Shown here: positions 1 through 7,774 of the stretch, piece by piece
Position numbering within the stretch: position 1 is the stretch's first letter
Layout of the letters: each line of letters starts with the position of its first letter
Origin: Schumannella soli
GTDB lineage: Bacteria > Actinomycetota > Actinomycetes > Actinomycetales > Microbacteriaceae
Length of the DNA stretch: 64,000 nt
Reading direction: 5' to 3'
NCBI RefSeq assembly: GCF_006517435.1
Contig: NZ_VHQG01000004.1
Span: forward strand, 124,001 to 188,000
The notes under the pieces: model-generated
Databases searched by the model: none
What the model was told of the DNA's origin: nothing
The model's input: only the letters and a program-made list of their open reading frames with translations
Translations under genes and position numbers: made by a program

Positions 1-5
1 GCTTT

Positions 6-305
6 CTAGCTGTAGCGGCGCGTCAGCCGCACAGCGACCGTGTCGCCGATCTGCTTGCCGAGCTTTGCGCGCAGCTTCGCGCTGATCGACACCATGTGAC
101 CGCCACGGCCCGTGACCATGACGCCGACGTCCGGCAGCTCGACGTCGTCGATCAGCACATCGCAGCGCACGGCGCGCTTCGTGCCGAACAGCTCGGCCGA
201 GTCGGGCACTTCGACGCAGCTCCACATCTCGCCTTTGACGTCGACGCCGATCGGCGCCTGGAATGCGACGTCGAGGTCGATCGGGTGCTCCAGCCTCGGC
301 GTCAT
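6..305 (-). CDS. DUF1905 domain protein
   Basis: A 99-residue protein with the pattern of the DUF1905 family, small beta-rich domains of unknown biochemical role often fused to or found beside YdeI/OmpD-associated proteins. Visible features are the N-terminal beta strands, a central VRCDVLIDDVELPDVG segment, the MVSISAKLRAKLGK turn and a C-terminal GDTVAVRL strand. The start codon overlaps the stop of the upstream YwqK-like gene in an ATGA junction, so the two are probably translated together. A second DUF1905-type protein lies at 62767-63198. Family assignment is by recognition of the pattern; no function is inferred. Confidence 0.75.
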   Translation of the reverse strand: MTPRLEHPIDLDVAFQAPIGVDVKGEMWSCVEVPDSAELFGTKRAVRCDVLIDDVELPDVGVMVTGRGGHMVSISAKLRAKLGKQIGDTVAVRLTRRYS

Positions 306-706
306 GGACGTTCCTCCTGGTCGGCAGCCCGGTCGGGATGCTTCTGCGTCTTCGTGACGGCGCCGTCACGGTCGTAGTGAATCCACTCGCCGGATCGCTT
401 GCCGTGCACCCACTCGCCCTCGTCCATGAGCGCGCCGTTCGGATGCCAGCGCCGCCACCTCCCGTGCTGCTCGCCGTCGAGGAACGCACCCTGCTGCAGC
501 AGCTCGCCGTTCTCTCGCCACCACGCCCACTCGCCCGTGAACCGCCCCGCGAGGGACTGCCCTTCGGCTTTCCTGCCGCCGTTGCGATAACAGTGCGCAG
601 CGCGCCCCGACTTCTGCCCGTCGACGTAGTTCTCGAGGCCGCTCAGGCTGCCGTCGGAGAAGTGGATGCGGTGCTCGCCATCCCGCGGCGGCTCGCCGTC
701 AGTCAT
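302..706 (-). CDS. YwqK/MORN-like repeat protein
   Basis: A 134-residue protein built from repeats of about 22 residues with the pattern G-x-W-x-x-x-x-x-N-G-x-L, for example RENGELLQQG and HPNGALMDEGEW. This is the repeat style of the YwqK family, annotated in databases as toxin-antitoxin antitoxin-like, and of MORN repeats. The start at 706 is preferred because GGGAG lies about 9 nt before it; an upstream ATG at 736 would add ten unconserved residues. It overlaps the following DUF1905 gene by 4 nt. No toxin-like partner is visible, so an antitoxin role is not supported here. Confidence 0.65.
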   Translation of the reverse strand: MTDGEPPRDGEHRIHFSDGSLSGLENYVDGQKSGRAAHCYRNGGRKAEGQSLAGRFTGEWAWWRENGELLQQGAFLDGEQHGRWRRWHPNGALMDEGEWVHGKRSGEWIHYDRDGAVTKTQKHPDRAADQEERP

Positions 707-738
707 GCTCGACTTCTCCCTCGTTGAGCTCGCCACGA

Positions 739-1137
739 TCAGCTCGCCGGCAGCGGCGCCGCGACCTCCCAGACGTGGCCGGCCGGGTCGCGGAAGGCCG
801 CGGTGCGGATGCCCCAGGGCCGGTCGAGCGGGCCGTTGAGCAGCTCGACGCCGCGCGAGCGCAGCAGCTCGGCCGTCGCATCCACGTCATCGACCTCGAG
901 GGTGAACTGCACGCGCACGCCGGCAGCCGCGTCGCCGACGGTCGCGGGGCCCACGAGCCCCGCCGCCTCGGAGACCTGCAGCAGGTTGATCATCGTCGGA
1001 CCGAACACGAAGACGCCCGACACCTCGTCTTCAAAGTGCACGGGCAGATCGAACACGCGCGCGTAGAACTCCTTCGCGGCGGCGATGTCTTCGACGAAGA
1101 GGGTGACAGCGGGGATGCGCGCGGTCCAGGTCGACAT
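739..1137 (-). CDS. VOC family protein
   Basis: A 132-residue single-domain member of the vicinal oxygen chelate superfamily (glyoxalase/dioxygenase fold). It shows the N-terminal VTLFVEDIAAAKEFYARVFDLP motif region, a middle FTLEVDDVDATAELLRSRGVELL segment and the C-terminal FRDPAGHVWEVA strand typical of these proteins. The metal-chelating pattern is incomplete, so it may be a non-enzymatic binding protein rather than a lyase. The start at 1137 is chosen because a TACGGT box ends exactly 6 nt before the ATG on this strand, indicating a leaderless transcript; the GTG or ATG further upstream has no support. Confidence 0.75.
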   Translation of the reverse strand: MSTWTARIPAVTLFVEDIAAAKEFYARVFDLPVHFEDEVSGVFVFGPTMINLLQVSEAAGLVGPATVGDAAAGVRVQFTLEVDDVDATAELLRSRGVELLNGPLDRPWGIRTAAFRDPAGHVWEVAAPLPAS

Positions 1138-1263
1138 GTGAACACCGTACACATCGTGTCACGCAATCACCAGGCTCGACCATCAGGCGCATCGGCCCGC
1201 GGGTTCCGACGATCAGCCCGTCGGCGGATGCGCCGATCCGGCCCGACTGCGAGCATCGAGGGG

Positions 1264-1707
1264 ATGACGACGCCCTCCCCCACCACCGCCTGCGAGCAGC
1301 TCGCCCGCGTCGCCGACCGGCTCGCCGAGCGCACCGACGACCCGAACCGCTTCCTGCGCGCGCTCGCCTGGAACTGCGCCGGCGTGCGCCTCGACCCCCG
1401 CGGGGTTCTCGATCTCGCACGCGGCGGCCGCAACCGCTTCCGCGGCGGCGGGTTCCGCGCCGAGTTCGACGACGGCACGACCGGCCAGGTGCGGCACTTC
1501 GCCGGGATCGCGGTCGCGCCGGTGCTGATCGGCGAGGGCGCCACCCGCTGGGCGATGCGCACGGTTCTGCGCGATCCCGAGACGAGCGCCGACCACCGGC
1601 TCAGCCTCGCGGCCCTCGAGTTCTCGCGAGAGCTGCGCCACGGCGCGCTGCCCCTCTCAGCTGCCGGCGACTGGGTGCGCGAGCGGCTGGCGGCATCCCC
1701 GTCGTGA
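1264..1707 (+). CDS. Hypothetical protein
   Basis: A 147-residue protein I do not recognise. It is rich in Arg and Glu, with a predicted helical N-terminus, a central RGGGFRAEFDDGTTGQVRHFAG strand-rich segment broken by glycines, and a C-terminal helix. No signal peptide or membrane segment is seen. The reading frame stays open upstream, but ATG 1264 follows a GAGGGG stretch and is where codon use becomes typical of the window. The gene stands alone between the divergent VOC gene and a long non-coding stretch. It could be a conserved actinobacterial protein of unknown role. Confidence 0.6.
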   Translation: MTTPSPTTACEQLARVADRLAERTDDPNRFLRALAWNCAGVRLDPRGVLDLARGGRNRFRGGGFRAEFDDGTTGQVRHFAGIAVAPVLIGEGATRWAMRTVLRDPETSADHRLSLAALEFSRELRHGALPLSAAGDWVRERLAASPS

Positions 1708-2116
1708 GCTCGCGCCGCGGAAGCAGCATCGCGTCCGGCACGCGGACGATCCGCAAAACCCCCGACACGCTCGACTGGACGACCTATGACGACGTTTTTG
1801 GTCACGATCAGATAACGGCCGGGGTACAGGAAAGTCGAGCCGATCTCCGTCGAGAAACGAGACCTTGTCGGCCGCTCCGAGAAAGCCCAGTTCAGAGCGA
1901 TGGTATGCATACGCCATGCCCCCTGATCGAGGGATCTTGCAGTGTCCGCACTAAGGAGGACAGACGCATCCGGCACGTCTACCCCCGAAAAGGTGACAAT
2001 CCCCCCGAAACGGGGGGACGTATATTTCCTTCAGCCGCCGAGCACGTCCCCCCGAATCGGCGGCCACCCGAAAACCCGAATCACCTTATGTAACCCCGAT
2101 ACATAGGAGCCCTCCG
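1708..2116 (+). other. Leader/intergenic region with hairpins
   Basis: 409 bases without a convincing gene. The right end carries several CCCGAA-type motifs (1982-1989, 2001-2009, 2048-2056, 2067-2074, 2075-2081) and two hairpins that share one arm: a tight 7-bp stem 2001-2007/2011-2017 with an AAA loop, and an 11-bp stem 2011-2021/2044-2054. They cannot form together. An AGGAG ribosome site for the DUF2510 gene follows at about 2103. A perfect palindrome GTATGCATAC lies at 1903-1912. Small ORFs on both strands in 1708-2000 have atypical codon use and were not accepted. Confidence 0.55.
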
Positions 2117-2311
2117 ATGACTCTCGTCACCCCCACGACGACCGCCGCACCCGCCGGCTGGTACCGCGACCCGCTCGGCCTCCCCCAGCTGCGGTGGTGG
2201 AACGGTATGACCTGGACCAACACGATCCAGGAGACCCGCCCCGAGGTGCACGTCGGCGAATCCGCATTCGCGAGCGCATCGGAACCGCTGGTCGGCACCT
2301 TCGTCGCCTAG
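2117..2311 (+). CDS. DUF2510 domain mini-protein
   Basis: A 64-residue protein made almost entirely of a DUF2510 domain, recognised from AGWYRDPLGLPQLRWWNG followed by MTWT. This Trp-rich motif is common at the cytoplasmic ends of actinobacterial membrane and secreted proteins and is thought to be a small interaction module. Here it is free-standing, with no membrane segment, which is less usual. The start is fixed by AGGAG about 10 nt upstream. A strong terminator follows at 2362-2396, so it is a monocistronic unit with its own hairpin-rich leader. Confidence 0.85.
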   Translation: MTLVTPTTTAAPAGWYRDPLGLPQLRWWNGMTWTNTIQETRPEVHVGESAFASASEPLVGTFVA

Positions 2312-2361
2312 GCGACACCGTCCAGCACGAGTCGCCTCGCGCGACACCTGCCCCACAGCTG

Positions 2362-2396
2362 CAGGGCCGCGTCATCGGAGGGATGACGCGGCCCTG
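2362..2396 (+). terminator. Intrinsic terminator after DUF2510 gene
   Basis: A perfect 15-bp stem (CAGGGCCGCGTCATC and its complement) with a five-base GGAGG loop, followed by TTGTGTT. It lies 50 nt after the DUF2510 stop codon. Confidence 0.85.
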
Positions 2397-2473
2397 TTGT
2401 GTTCCCCGGACCCGGCGGCGCTGCGGTCGACTCGACCGTCCCGACTGCACCGCCGGGTCGCTGCGCGCGGCTC

Positions 2474-3130
2474 TCAGCTCGCGCTGACCTGCAGCCAGGC
2501 GAGAACGGCCAGCACCCTCCGGTGATCCGAACCGGAGTCGTCGAGACCGAGCTTGCCGAAGATCGCCGAGACGTTCTTCTCGACCGCCCCGACGCCGATC
2601 ACCAGCGTCTGAGCGATGCCGGCGTTCGTGCGCCCCTCGGCCATGAGCTGCAGCACCTCGCGCTCACGCCGGGTCAGCGACTGCACCGGATCACGACGGC
2701 GCCCGATGAGCTGGGTGACGACCTCGGGGTCGAGAACGGTGCCGCCCTCGGCGATCCGCGAGATCGCGGCATCCAGCTCGGCGAGCGACGCGACCCGGTC
2801 TTTCAGCAGATAGCCGACTCCCCCGGCGCCCGAGCCGAGCAGCTCCTGCGCGTAGGCGACTTCGACGTACTGCGAGAGCAGCAGGATGCCGACCTCGGGC
2901 CGGGCGCGCCGCAGCTCGATCGCCGCCCGCACGCCCTCGTCGCGGAAGCTCGGCGGCAGCCGCACATCGAGCACGACCAGCCGCGCATCCGTGCGCTCGA
3001 CCGCCGCGACCAGGTCGATCGCGTCGCCGAGCGCGCCGACGACCTCGTGTCCCGCCTCCTCGACCACGCGCACGAGGCCTTCGCGCAGCAGCACCGAGTC
3101 GTCGACGACGAGGATGCGCAGCGCGGCCAT
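2474..3130 (-). CDS. NarL/FixJ response regulator
   Basis: A 218-residue two-component response regulator. The N-terminal receiver domain begins LRILVVDDSVLLREG with the acidic pair, has the phospho-acceptor Asp in LVVLDVRLPP, and is followed by a LuxR-type helix-turn-helix (LTRREREVLQLMAEGRTN and AIFGKLGL). It should be phosphorylated by the adjacent kinase and bind DNA as a dimer. The start used is ATG 3130, matching family length; a GTG at 3184 overlapping the kinase stop as GTGA would add 18 residues and would couple translation, and cannot be excluded. Target genes are unknown; the palindrome at 4636-4651 is a candidate site. Confidence 0.92.
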   Translation of the reverse strand: MAALRILVVDDSVLLREGLVRVVEEAGHEVVGALGDAIDLVAAVERTDARLVVLDVRLPPSFRDEGVRAAIELRRARPEVGILLLSQYVEVAYAQELLGSGAGGVGYLLKDRVASLAELDAAISRIAEGGTVLDPEVVTQLIGRRRDPVQSLTRREREVLQLMAEGRTNAGIAQTLVIGVGAVEKNVSAIFGKLGLDDSGSDHRRVLAVLAWLQVSAS

Positions 3131-3180
3131 GCCTCCCACCGTAGGGGGAAGCACGGCCGCGTCCGTCAGCTCGGCGACGG

Positions 3181-4578
3181 TCACCGCACCAGCGGGAGGT
3201 GCGCCACGAGCTCCGTGCCGCCGCCGGCCGGACTGGTCAGCGTGAGCAGTCCGCCGAGTCCGCGCAGCCGCTCGTCGATGCCGGCGAGACCGTGGTCGGC
3301 CACCGGGGCGGCGCCGCCGCGCCCGTCATCGAGGATGTGCAGGTCGAGCCAGATGTCGTCGGTGTCGGGGATGCGGCGCAGGCGCAGCGTCACCACGGCC
3401 GAGCTCGCACCGGCGTGCTTGGCGGCGTTCGTCAGCGCCTCCGCAGCGATGAAGTAGGCGTTGCGCTCGACCTCGGTGGGCAGCTCGATCTCGGCGGGCA
3501 GCTCGTCGACGAACCGTGTCGGCACCGCGCTGCGATCGCAGAGCCCGGCCAGCGCGGCGCGCAGTCCGCGATCGAGCAGCAGCGGCGGGGCGAAGCCGCG
3601 CGACAGCGCCCGCAGCTCCTCGAGCGCCTCCTTCGACTGCGCGAGCGCCTCGCCGATCAACGCCCGGCTGCGCTCGGGATCGGCGTCGAGCTGCCGCTCC
3701 GCCGAGGCGAGATCCATCTGCAGACGCACGAGTCGCTGCTGCGGGCCATCATGGATGTCGCGCTCGAGCCGGCGCAGCGACTGGCCCTCCGCTGAGGTCG
3801 CGGCGGCGCGCGACTCGGTCAAGGTCCGCACCTCGTCACGCAGACGATCGCTCGACCAGGCGCCGAGCATCCCCTTCGCCACACCCCAGTGGATGACCGT
3901 GAGACCGCGGGTCACGAACGGGAGAGTGACCGCGAAGATCACGCCGCTGATCAGGTAGAGCAGCGGCAGCAGGTCGAAGCTCTGCGGCACCCAGGGCAGC
4001 AGGTCGTGCGCGACGCGGCCGAGCACGTTGCCGTCACGCCCGGCGTCGGGCAGGAAGCGGCTCCAGAACCAGTACGTCAACCCGCCGAGCGAGCCGGCGA
4101 CCCAGGTGATCGCGATCGACCAGCTGAACGGCCCCAGGATGATCGCGACGACCGTGCCGTGCAGCAGGTGCAGCCAGTAGTGGCCGTCGGCGACCGGCGC
4201 GAACACCCGCGCGAGGAAGCCGTCGCCGCGGGTGCGTCGCCGCCAGTCGGGGCTCGGGATGCGCGGGCGACCGCTCGCCGCGAGGCGCATGAGCTCGAAC
4301 TCGCCGAAACCGCGGGCAGCCCACAGCGCGGCGAGCGCGATGAAGAAGCCGACGACGATCGGGATCATGCCGATGCCCATCCAGAACACCGTCTGCAGCA
4401 CGGTGACGGTCACGATGGAGATCGGCAGCAGGGGCAGCAGGTACCCGAGCTCGCGCGGCACGGTGCGCCAGAGCCCGAGGTAGCCGCGGCCGGATGCGGA
4501 GGTCGCCGGAGTCGGCGGCGCGGGCGGGCGGGCGGTGTCGGCGGTGGGAGCGATGTCGGTCGGCAACGTCGTGGTCAT
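3181..4578 (-). CDS. Sensor histidine kinase, NarL-partner type
   Basis: A 465-residue membrane kinase. Residues about 45-230 hold at least four hydrophobic segments of the putative sensor domain found in many actinobacterial kinases of this type. A HisKA_3 dimerisation domain follows, with the phospho-acceptor His near residue 275 in RRLERDIHDGPQQR, and a C-terminal ATPase domain with the N box in AAEALTNAAKHA and a DDGRGGA G1 box. It pairs with the response regulator immediately downstream. The N-terminal 30 residues are Pro/Ala/Thr-rich. The signal sensed is not evident; divergence from dps suggests, as inference only, envelope or oxidative stress. Confidence 0.93.
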   Translation of the reverse strand: MTTTLPTDIAPTADTARPPAPPTPATSASGRGYLGLWRTVPRELGYLLPLLPISIVTVTVLQTVFWMGIGMIPIVVGFFIALAALWAARGFGEFELMRLAASGRPRIPSPDWRRRTRGDGFLARVFAPVADGHYWLHLLHGTVVAIILGPFSWSIAITWVAGSLGGLTYWFWSRFLPDAGRDGNVLGRVAHDLLPWVPQSFDLLPLLYLISGVIFAVTLPFVTRGLTVIHWGVAKGMLGAWSSDRLRDEVRTLTESRAAATSAEGQSLRRLERDIHDGPQQRLVRLQMDLASAERQLDADPERSRALIGEALAQSKEALEELRALSRGFAPPLLLDRGLRAALAGLCDRSAVPTRFVDELPAEIELPTEVERNAYFIAAEALTNAAKHAGASSAVVTLRLRRIPDTDDIWLDLHILDDGRGGAAPVADHGLAGIDERLRGLGGLLTLTSPAGGGTELVAHLPLVR

Positions 4579-4635
4579 GCTCCGAGTCTGCGAAGCGCAC
4601 GGGCTTCTGAGAATGGCGTGCGCATCCGGTTCGAA

Positions 4636-4651
4636 CGGGGGTTAACCCCCG
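4636..4651. promoter_or_regulatory. 16-bp palindrome, candidate operator
   Basis: A perfect palindrome CGGGGGTTAACCCCCG sits between the divergent kinase and dps genes, 58 bp from the kinase start and 149 bp from the dps start. Its right flank CCCCCGAAAA recurs at 1982-1990 before the DUF2510 gene. It may be bound by the adjacent NarL-type regulator or another factor. Confidence 0.5.
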
Positions 4652-4683
4652 AAAATACAGGGGTAAGTGGAGCCTCAGCTTGC

Positions 4684-4711
4684 TTGCGGAATACATGCAG
4701 GTGCGTAGCGT
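4684..4711 (+). promoter_or_regulatory. Candidate dps promoter
   Basis: TTGCGG (4684-4689) and TAGCGT (4706-4711) separated by 16 bp, about 90 bp before the dps start codon. The match to the main sigma-factor consensus is fair, not strong. Confidence 0.4.
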
Positions 4712-4799
4712 TGTCCCCGACAGCAGGCCGCGAGGCCGTTCTTCCGCCCCCGCGGGATCGAAGATCCAGCCTGGCGGAGCAGACATGCGAGGAGAAGAA

Positions 4800-5285
4800 A
4801 TGACCGACGTCAAGGCCGTTCCGACCACCACCCTGAACCCGGACGCCGTCGCCGGCACCGCGCAGTTCCTCACCCCGATCGTCGTGGGCCTCACCGCGCT
4901 CAGCGTCGACGGCAAGCAGGCGCACTGGCACGTGCGCGGCGCCAACTTCCAGGCCGTGCACGAGCTGCTGGACGACGTCGTCGACCACGCTCGCGAGTGG
5001 GCCGACACCGCCGCCGAGCGCGTCGTGGCCCTGGGCCTCCCGCTCGACGGACGCATCCAGACCGTCGCCGCGGCGACCACGACCCCCGAGCTGGCGACCG
5101 GCTTCCAGCAGGCCGACCAGACCATCGCGCAGATCGTCGCGCAGATCGACGCCGTGCTGGTAGATGTGCGCACCGCGATCGACGAGCTCGGCGAGATCGA
5201 CGCCTCGAGCCAGGACGTCGCGATCGAGATCGCCCGCGGCCTCGAGAAGGACCGCTGGTTCCTCTTCTCGCACATCGCGGCCTGA
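4800..5285 (+). CDS. dps: Dps family DNA-binding miniferritin
   Basis: A 161-residue ferritin-like protein. Dps proteins form dodecamers that oxidise and store iron at intersubunit sites, consuming peroxide, and often coat DNA. The hallmark first helix LSVDGKQAHWHVRGANF carries the ferroxidase His, and the second helix EWADTAAERVVALGLPLDG carries the acidic ligands. There is no Lys-rich N-terminal tail of the kind that binds DNA in E. coli Dps. The start is ATG 4800 behind GAGGAGAAGAA; a longer frame from 4680 lacks support. It is monocistronic with a terminator at 5305-5337. Confidence 0.93.
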   Translation: MTDVKAVPTTTLNPDAVAGTAQFLTPIVVGLTALSVDGKQAHWHVRGANFQAVHELLDDVVDHAREWADTAAERVVALGLPLDGRIQTVAAATTTPELATGFQQADQTIAQIVAQIDAVLVDVRTAIDELGEIDASSQDVAIEIARGLEKDRWFLFSHIAA

Positions 5286-5304
5286 GTTCGACCGCTCCTC
5301 GTCA

Positions 5305-5337
5305 GAAGGCCCGTCCCGCAGTGCGGGGCGGGCCTTC
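5305..5337 (+). terminator. Terminator after dps
   Basis: A 15-bp inverted repeat beginning GAAGGCCCG with a 3-base loop and one G-T pair, 20 nt after the dps stop. It lacks a T-run on the plus strand. It could also serve the convergent amidohydrolase gene. Confidence 0.75.
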
Positions 5338-5366
5338 GGCGTCTCCGGGCGCAGCTGCGGCTCGGG

Positions 5367-6965
5367 CTACAGGGCGTCGTGCGTGAACTCGCCGGCGAGC
5401 AGGGTCGCAGCGACCGGGAGGCCACGCAGAGCGTCACCCGACGGATCGGCGGATGCCGCGACCGGGTCGGCGTCGAGGATCGCGAGATCGGCCGGATTTC
5501 CCACGGCGAGGCTGCTGCGCACCGACGCCGCGAGAGCCGCCGCGAACGGCACGACCTGCTCGGGATGCCACGGCGCGAGCCCGTCGCGAGCGCGGGCCGT
5601 CGCCGCCGCGATCGTGACCCACGAGTCGAGCGGGGCCACCGGGGCGTCCGAGCCGAACCAGAGCCGAGCGCCGGAGTCGGCGAGGCTGCGCCAGGCGAAG
5701 CTGCGATCGGTGCGACCGGCCCAGAGAGCATCCGCCACGTCGCGGTCGTCCATCGCGTGCTCGGGCTGCACGCTCACCTGGATGCCGAGCCGCGCGAAGC
5801 GCGCGAGGTCGGACGGGTCGACGAGCTGGGCGTGCTCCATCCAGCCGGTCGTCGCCACGGCAGCGGTCGCGTCCGCGGCGGTCGCGCGGCCGCGCGTCGC
5901 GGCCTCCGCATCCGGCCCGAGCAGGCCCGCGGCGTTCAGCGCCTCGAAGACGTCGAGCGCGCGCGTCACCGCCTGGTCGCCGATCGCGTGGATCGTCGGC
6001 ACGAGCCCTGCGGCGAGACCCTCGCGGGCGCGCTGCTCGAGCTCGGCGCCGGGGTTCACCTCGAGTCCGTGCGCGGTCGCACCGCTGAGCCCCTCGTAGG
6101 CGTGCACGCAGTGCGCGGTGCGGGTGTTGAGCGAGCCGTCGGCGAAGAGCTTGAACTCGCCGCCCTCGACCAGACGATCGGTTCCCTCGAGTGCGACGTA
6201 GCTGCGCTGCCCGCGCTCGCGGGCCGTCGCGAGGTCGTGGGGGTACACGGCCGCGCGCACACGGATTCGCGGGAAGCCGTCGATGGCGCGACGACGCAGC
6301 CAGGCGCCACCCGCATCCGCCATCTCCAGGTCGCGGATGCCGACCACGCCGCGCTGCGCCGCCGCCTCGACCGCGTCGGCGACCCAGCGGTCGGTCGTCG
6401 CGGTCGGCAGGGCGCTGAGCTGCGCCATGGCGTCGAAGGCGGGCTGCTCGCGCAGCACCGGCTCGTGCTCGTCACGGCCGAGGATGCGCAGTGCGAGCGG
6501 ATTCGCCCAGACCGTATGCAGGTCGTGACTGATCGCGGCGATCGGATGCGCGCCACCGAGCAGCTGCGGATCGAGGGCGTCGGCCCACAGCGCGTCGCGG
6601 AAGCCGTGCCCGACGAGCACCGTGCCCGGCTCGGGCGGGGTTCTCTGCGCGTGCTCGACGAGGATGCGCGCGGCCTGAGCCGCCGAGGTCGCCGCGCTCA
6701 CGTCGACGCGGCGGCGGGCGATGGCCCACTGCACGAGGTGCACGTGGTGATCCCACAACCCGGGCACGACCCCGCGGCCGGCGAGGTCGCGGCGCTCGGC
6801 GCGGGCCGCGTCGGGATGCGCGGCGACGGCCGCGGCGCCGACCGCGGCGATGCCGTCGCCGACGATCAGGAGCGAGTCGGGCTCGGCGGCGCCCGCCAGA
6901 GTCTCAGGGCGAGCCGGGTCGAGGAGGCGCGCGCCGGTGAGCAGGAGCGCGGGGGCGGTGGTCAT
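5367..6965 (-). CDS. YtcJ-like amidohydrolase
   Basis: A 532-residue metal-dependent hydrolase of the amidohydrolase_3/YtcJ type. The N-terminal strand domain is followed by the metal-binding GLWDHHVHLV motif, a carboxylate-bearing EFKLFADGSLN strand, HAIGD and EHAQ histidine motifs, and the terminal FGSDAPVAPLDSW with the catalytic Asp. The family hydrolyses amide bonds of varied small molecules; the substrate is not predictable here. The start at 6965 overlaps the PaiB-like gene by ATGA, indicating coupled translation. It is cytoplasmic, with no signal peptide. Confidence 0.88.
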   Translation of the reverse strand: MTTAPALLLTGARLLDPARPETLAGAAEPDSLLIVGDGIAAVGAAAVAAHPDAARAERRDLAGRGVVPGLWDHHVHLVQWAIARRRVDVSAATSAAQAARILVEHAQRTPPEPGTVLVGHGFRDALWADALDPQLLGGAHPIAAISHDLHTVWANPLALRILGRDEHEPVLREQPAFDAMAQLSALPTATTDRWVADAVEAAAQRGVVGIRDLEMADAGGAWLRRRAIDGFPRIRVRAAVYPHDLATARERGQRSYVALEGTDRLVEGGEFKLFADGSLNTRTAHCVHAYEGLSGATAHGLEVNPGAELEQRAREGLAAGLVPTIHAIGDQAVTRALDVFEALNAAGLLGPDAEAATRGRATAADATAAVATTGWMEHAQLVDPSDLARFARLGIQVSVQPEHAMDDRDVADALWAGRTDRSFAWRSLADSGARLWFGSDAPVAPLDSWVTIAAATARARDGLAPWHPEQVVPFAAALAASVRSSLAVGNPADLAILDADPVAASADPSGDALRGLPVAATLLAGEFTHDAL

Positions 6966-7690
6966 TCGGCGGTCTCCGTCGAGGTCGTCGCGGTGGTTCC
7001 GGGCATGTGCGCGCCATCGGTCTCGGTCGGGTCCGTGGTCATGGGGGTCGCGGCGTCCGCGACCGCATCCAGCTCGACCCGACGCCGCATCTCCGCGGCG
7101 AGCGCCGGCTGCGCGTAGGGTCCGTCGCCCTCGAGCTCGGCGATCACCCGCTCGCGCACCTCGGCCGGCTTGTTCTGGCTGAGCTTGGCGCGCGCATCCA
7201 CCCGATCGATGCGGATCCGGATGCCGACCGTGCCCTTCGACAGCCGGCGCGCGCCCTCCTCGTCGAGGTCGAGCGAGCGGCCGCCCTCGACCTGCTGCTC
7301 GAAGTGGTCGGTCAGATGCTCGAGCACGAGGTAGTTCTCGTCGAAGTCGAGGATCTCGGGCCGGCCCCACAGGTGCGCCGTGATGTGGTTCCACGTGGGC
7401 ACGTTCTGCCCCTCGGGGTACCAGGCCGGCGAGACGTAGCCGTGCGGGCCCTGCACGATCAGCATGACCTCGTGCTCGCCGAGCTCGTGCAGCCGCTCGT
7501 CGGGGCGGCCGACGTGGCTGACGACGACGATCTCGTCGCCCGTCGACGCCTCCTCGTCGAGCAGGAACGGGTAGTGCGAGGCGACGAGCCCGCTCGCGGT
7601 CGACGAGACGATCGTCACCCAGGGGTTGTCGCGGATCAGCCGGCGGATCTCGTCGCGCTCGGTGAGCAGGAAGTGCGGCGTGTGGCGCAT
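6962..7690 (-). CDS. PaiB-like FMN-binding protein
   Basis: A 242-residue protein of the PaiB family (FMN-binding split barrel), known from Bacillus subtilis as a negative regulator linked to sporulation and protease genes. Recognisable segments are LIRDNPWVTIVSSTASGLVASHYPFLLD near the N-terminus and YVSPAWYPEGQNVPTWNH, interrupted only by short loops, in the middle. The C-terminal 30 residues after about 210 are unrelated low-complexity Thr-rich sequence. It is the first gene of a two-gene unit with the amidohydrolase, so it may act in the same small-molecule catabolism, either as flavin enzyme or regulator. Confidence 0.87.
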   Translation of the reverse strand: MRHTPHFLLTERDEIRRLIRDNPWVTIVSSTASGLVASHYPFLLDEEASTGDEIVVVSHVGRPDERLHELGEHEVMLIVQGPHGYVSPAWYPEGQNVPTWNHITAHLWGRPEILDFDENYLVLEHLTDHFEQQVEGGRSLDLDEEGARRLSKGTVGIRIRIDRVDARAKLSQNKPAEVRERVIAELEGDGPYAQPALAAEMRRRVELDAVADAATPMTTDPTETDGAHMPGTTATTSTETAE

Positions 7691-7774
7691 CCGCTCAGGA
7701 TGCCAGAGGCGGCACCCGCGAACGGTTCAGCGCCGCGCCGTGCCGCGCCCTCGCGCGCCCTCGCGGTCAGCGCC

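Noticed and set aside
302-706. Toxin-antitoxin pair with the DUF1905 gene
   Set aside because: The family name YwqK antitoxin is an annotation habit; DUF1905 is not a known toxin.
1657-1976. Minus-strand frames with Phe/Leu-rich start at 1917 and 1976
   Set aside because: They run into antisense of the gene at 1264-1707 and match no family; possible gene remnant, not supportable.
1704-2093. 129-codon plus-strand frame in the DUF2510 leader
   Set aside because: Codon use and residue composition are unlike the window's genes, and it covers the hairpins; no ribosome site.
4579-4799. N-terminal extension of Dps from 4680
   Set aside because: The added residues are not Dps-like and a good ribosome site precedes ATG 4800.
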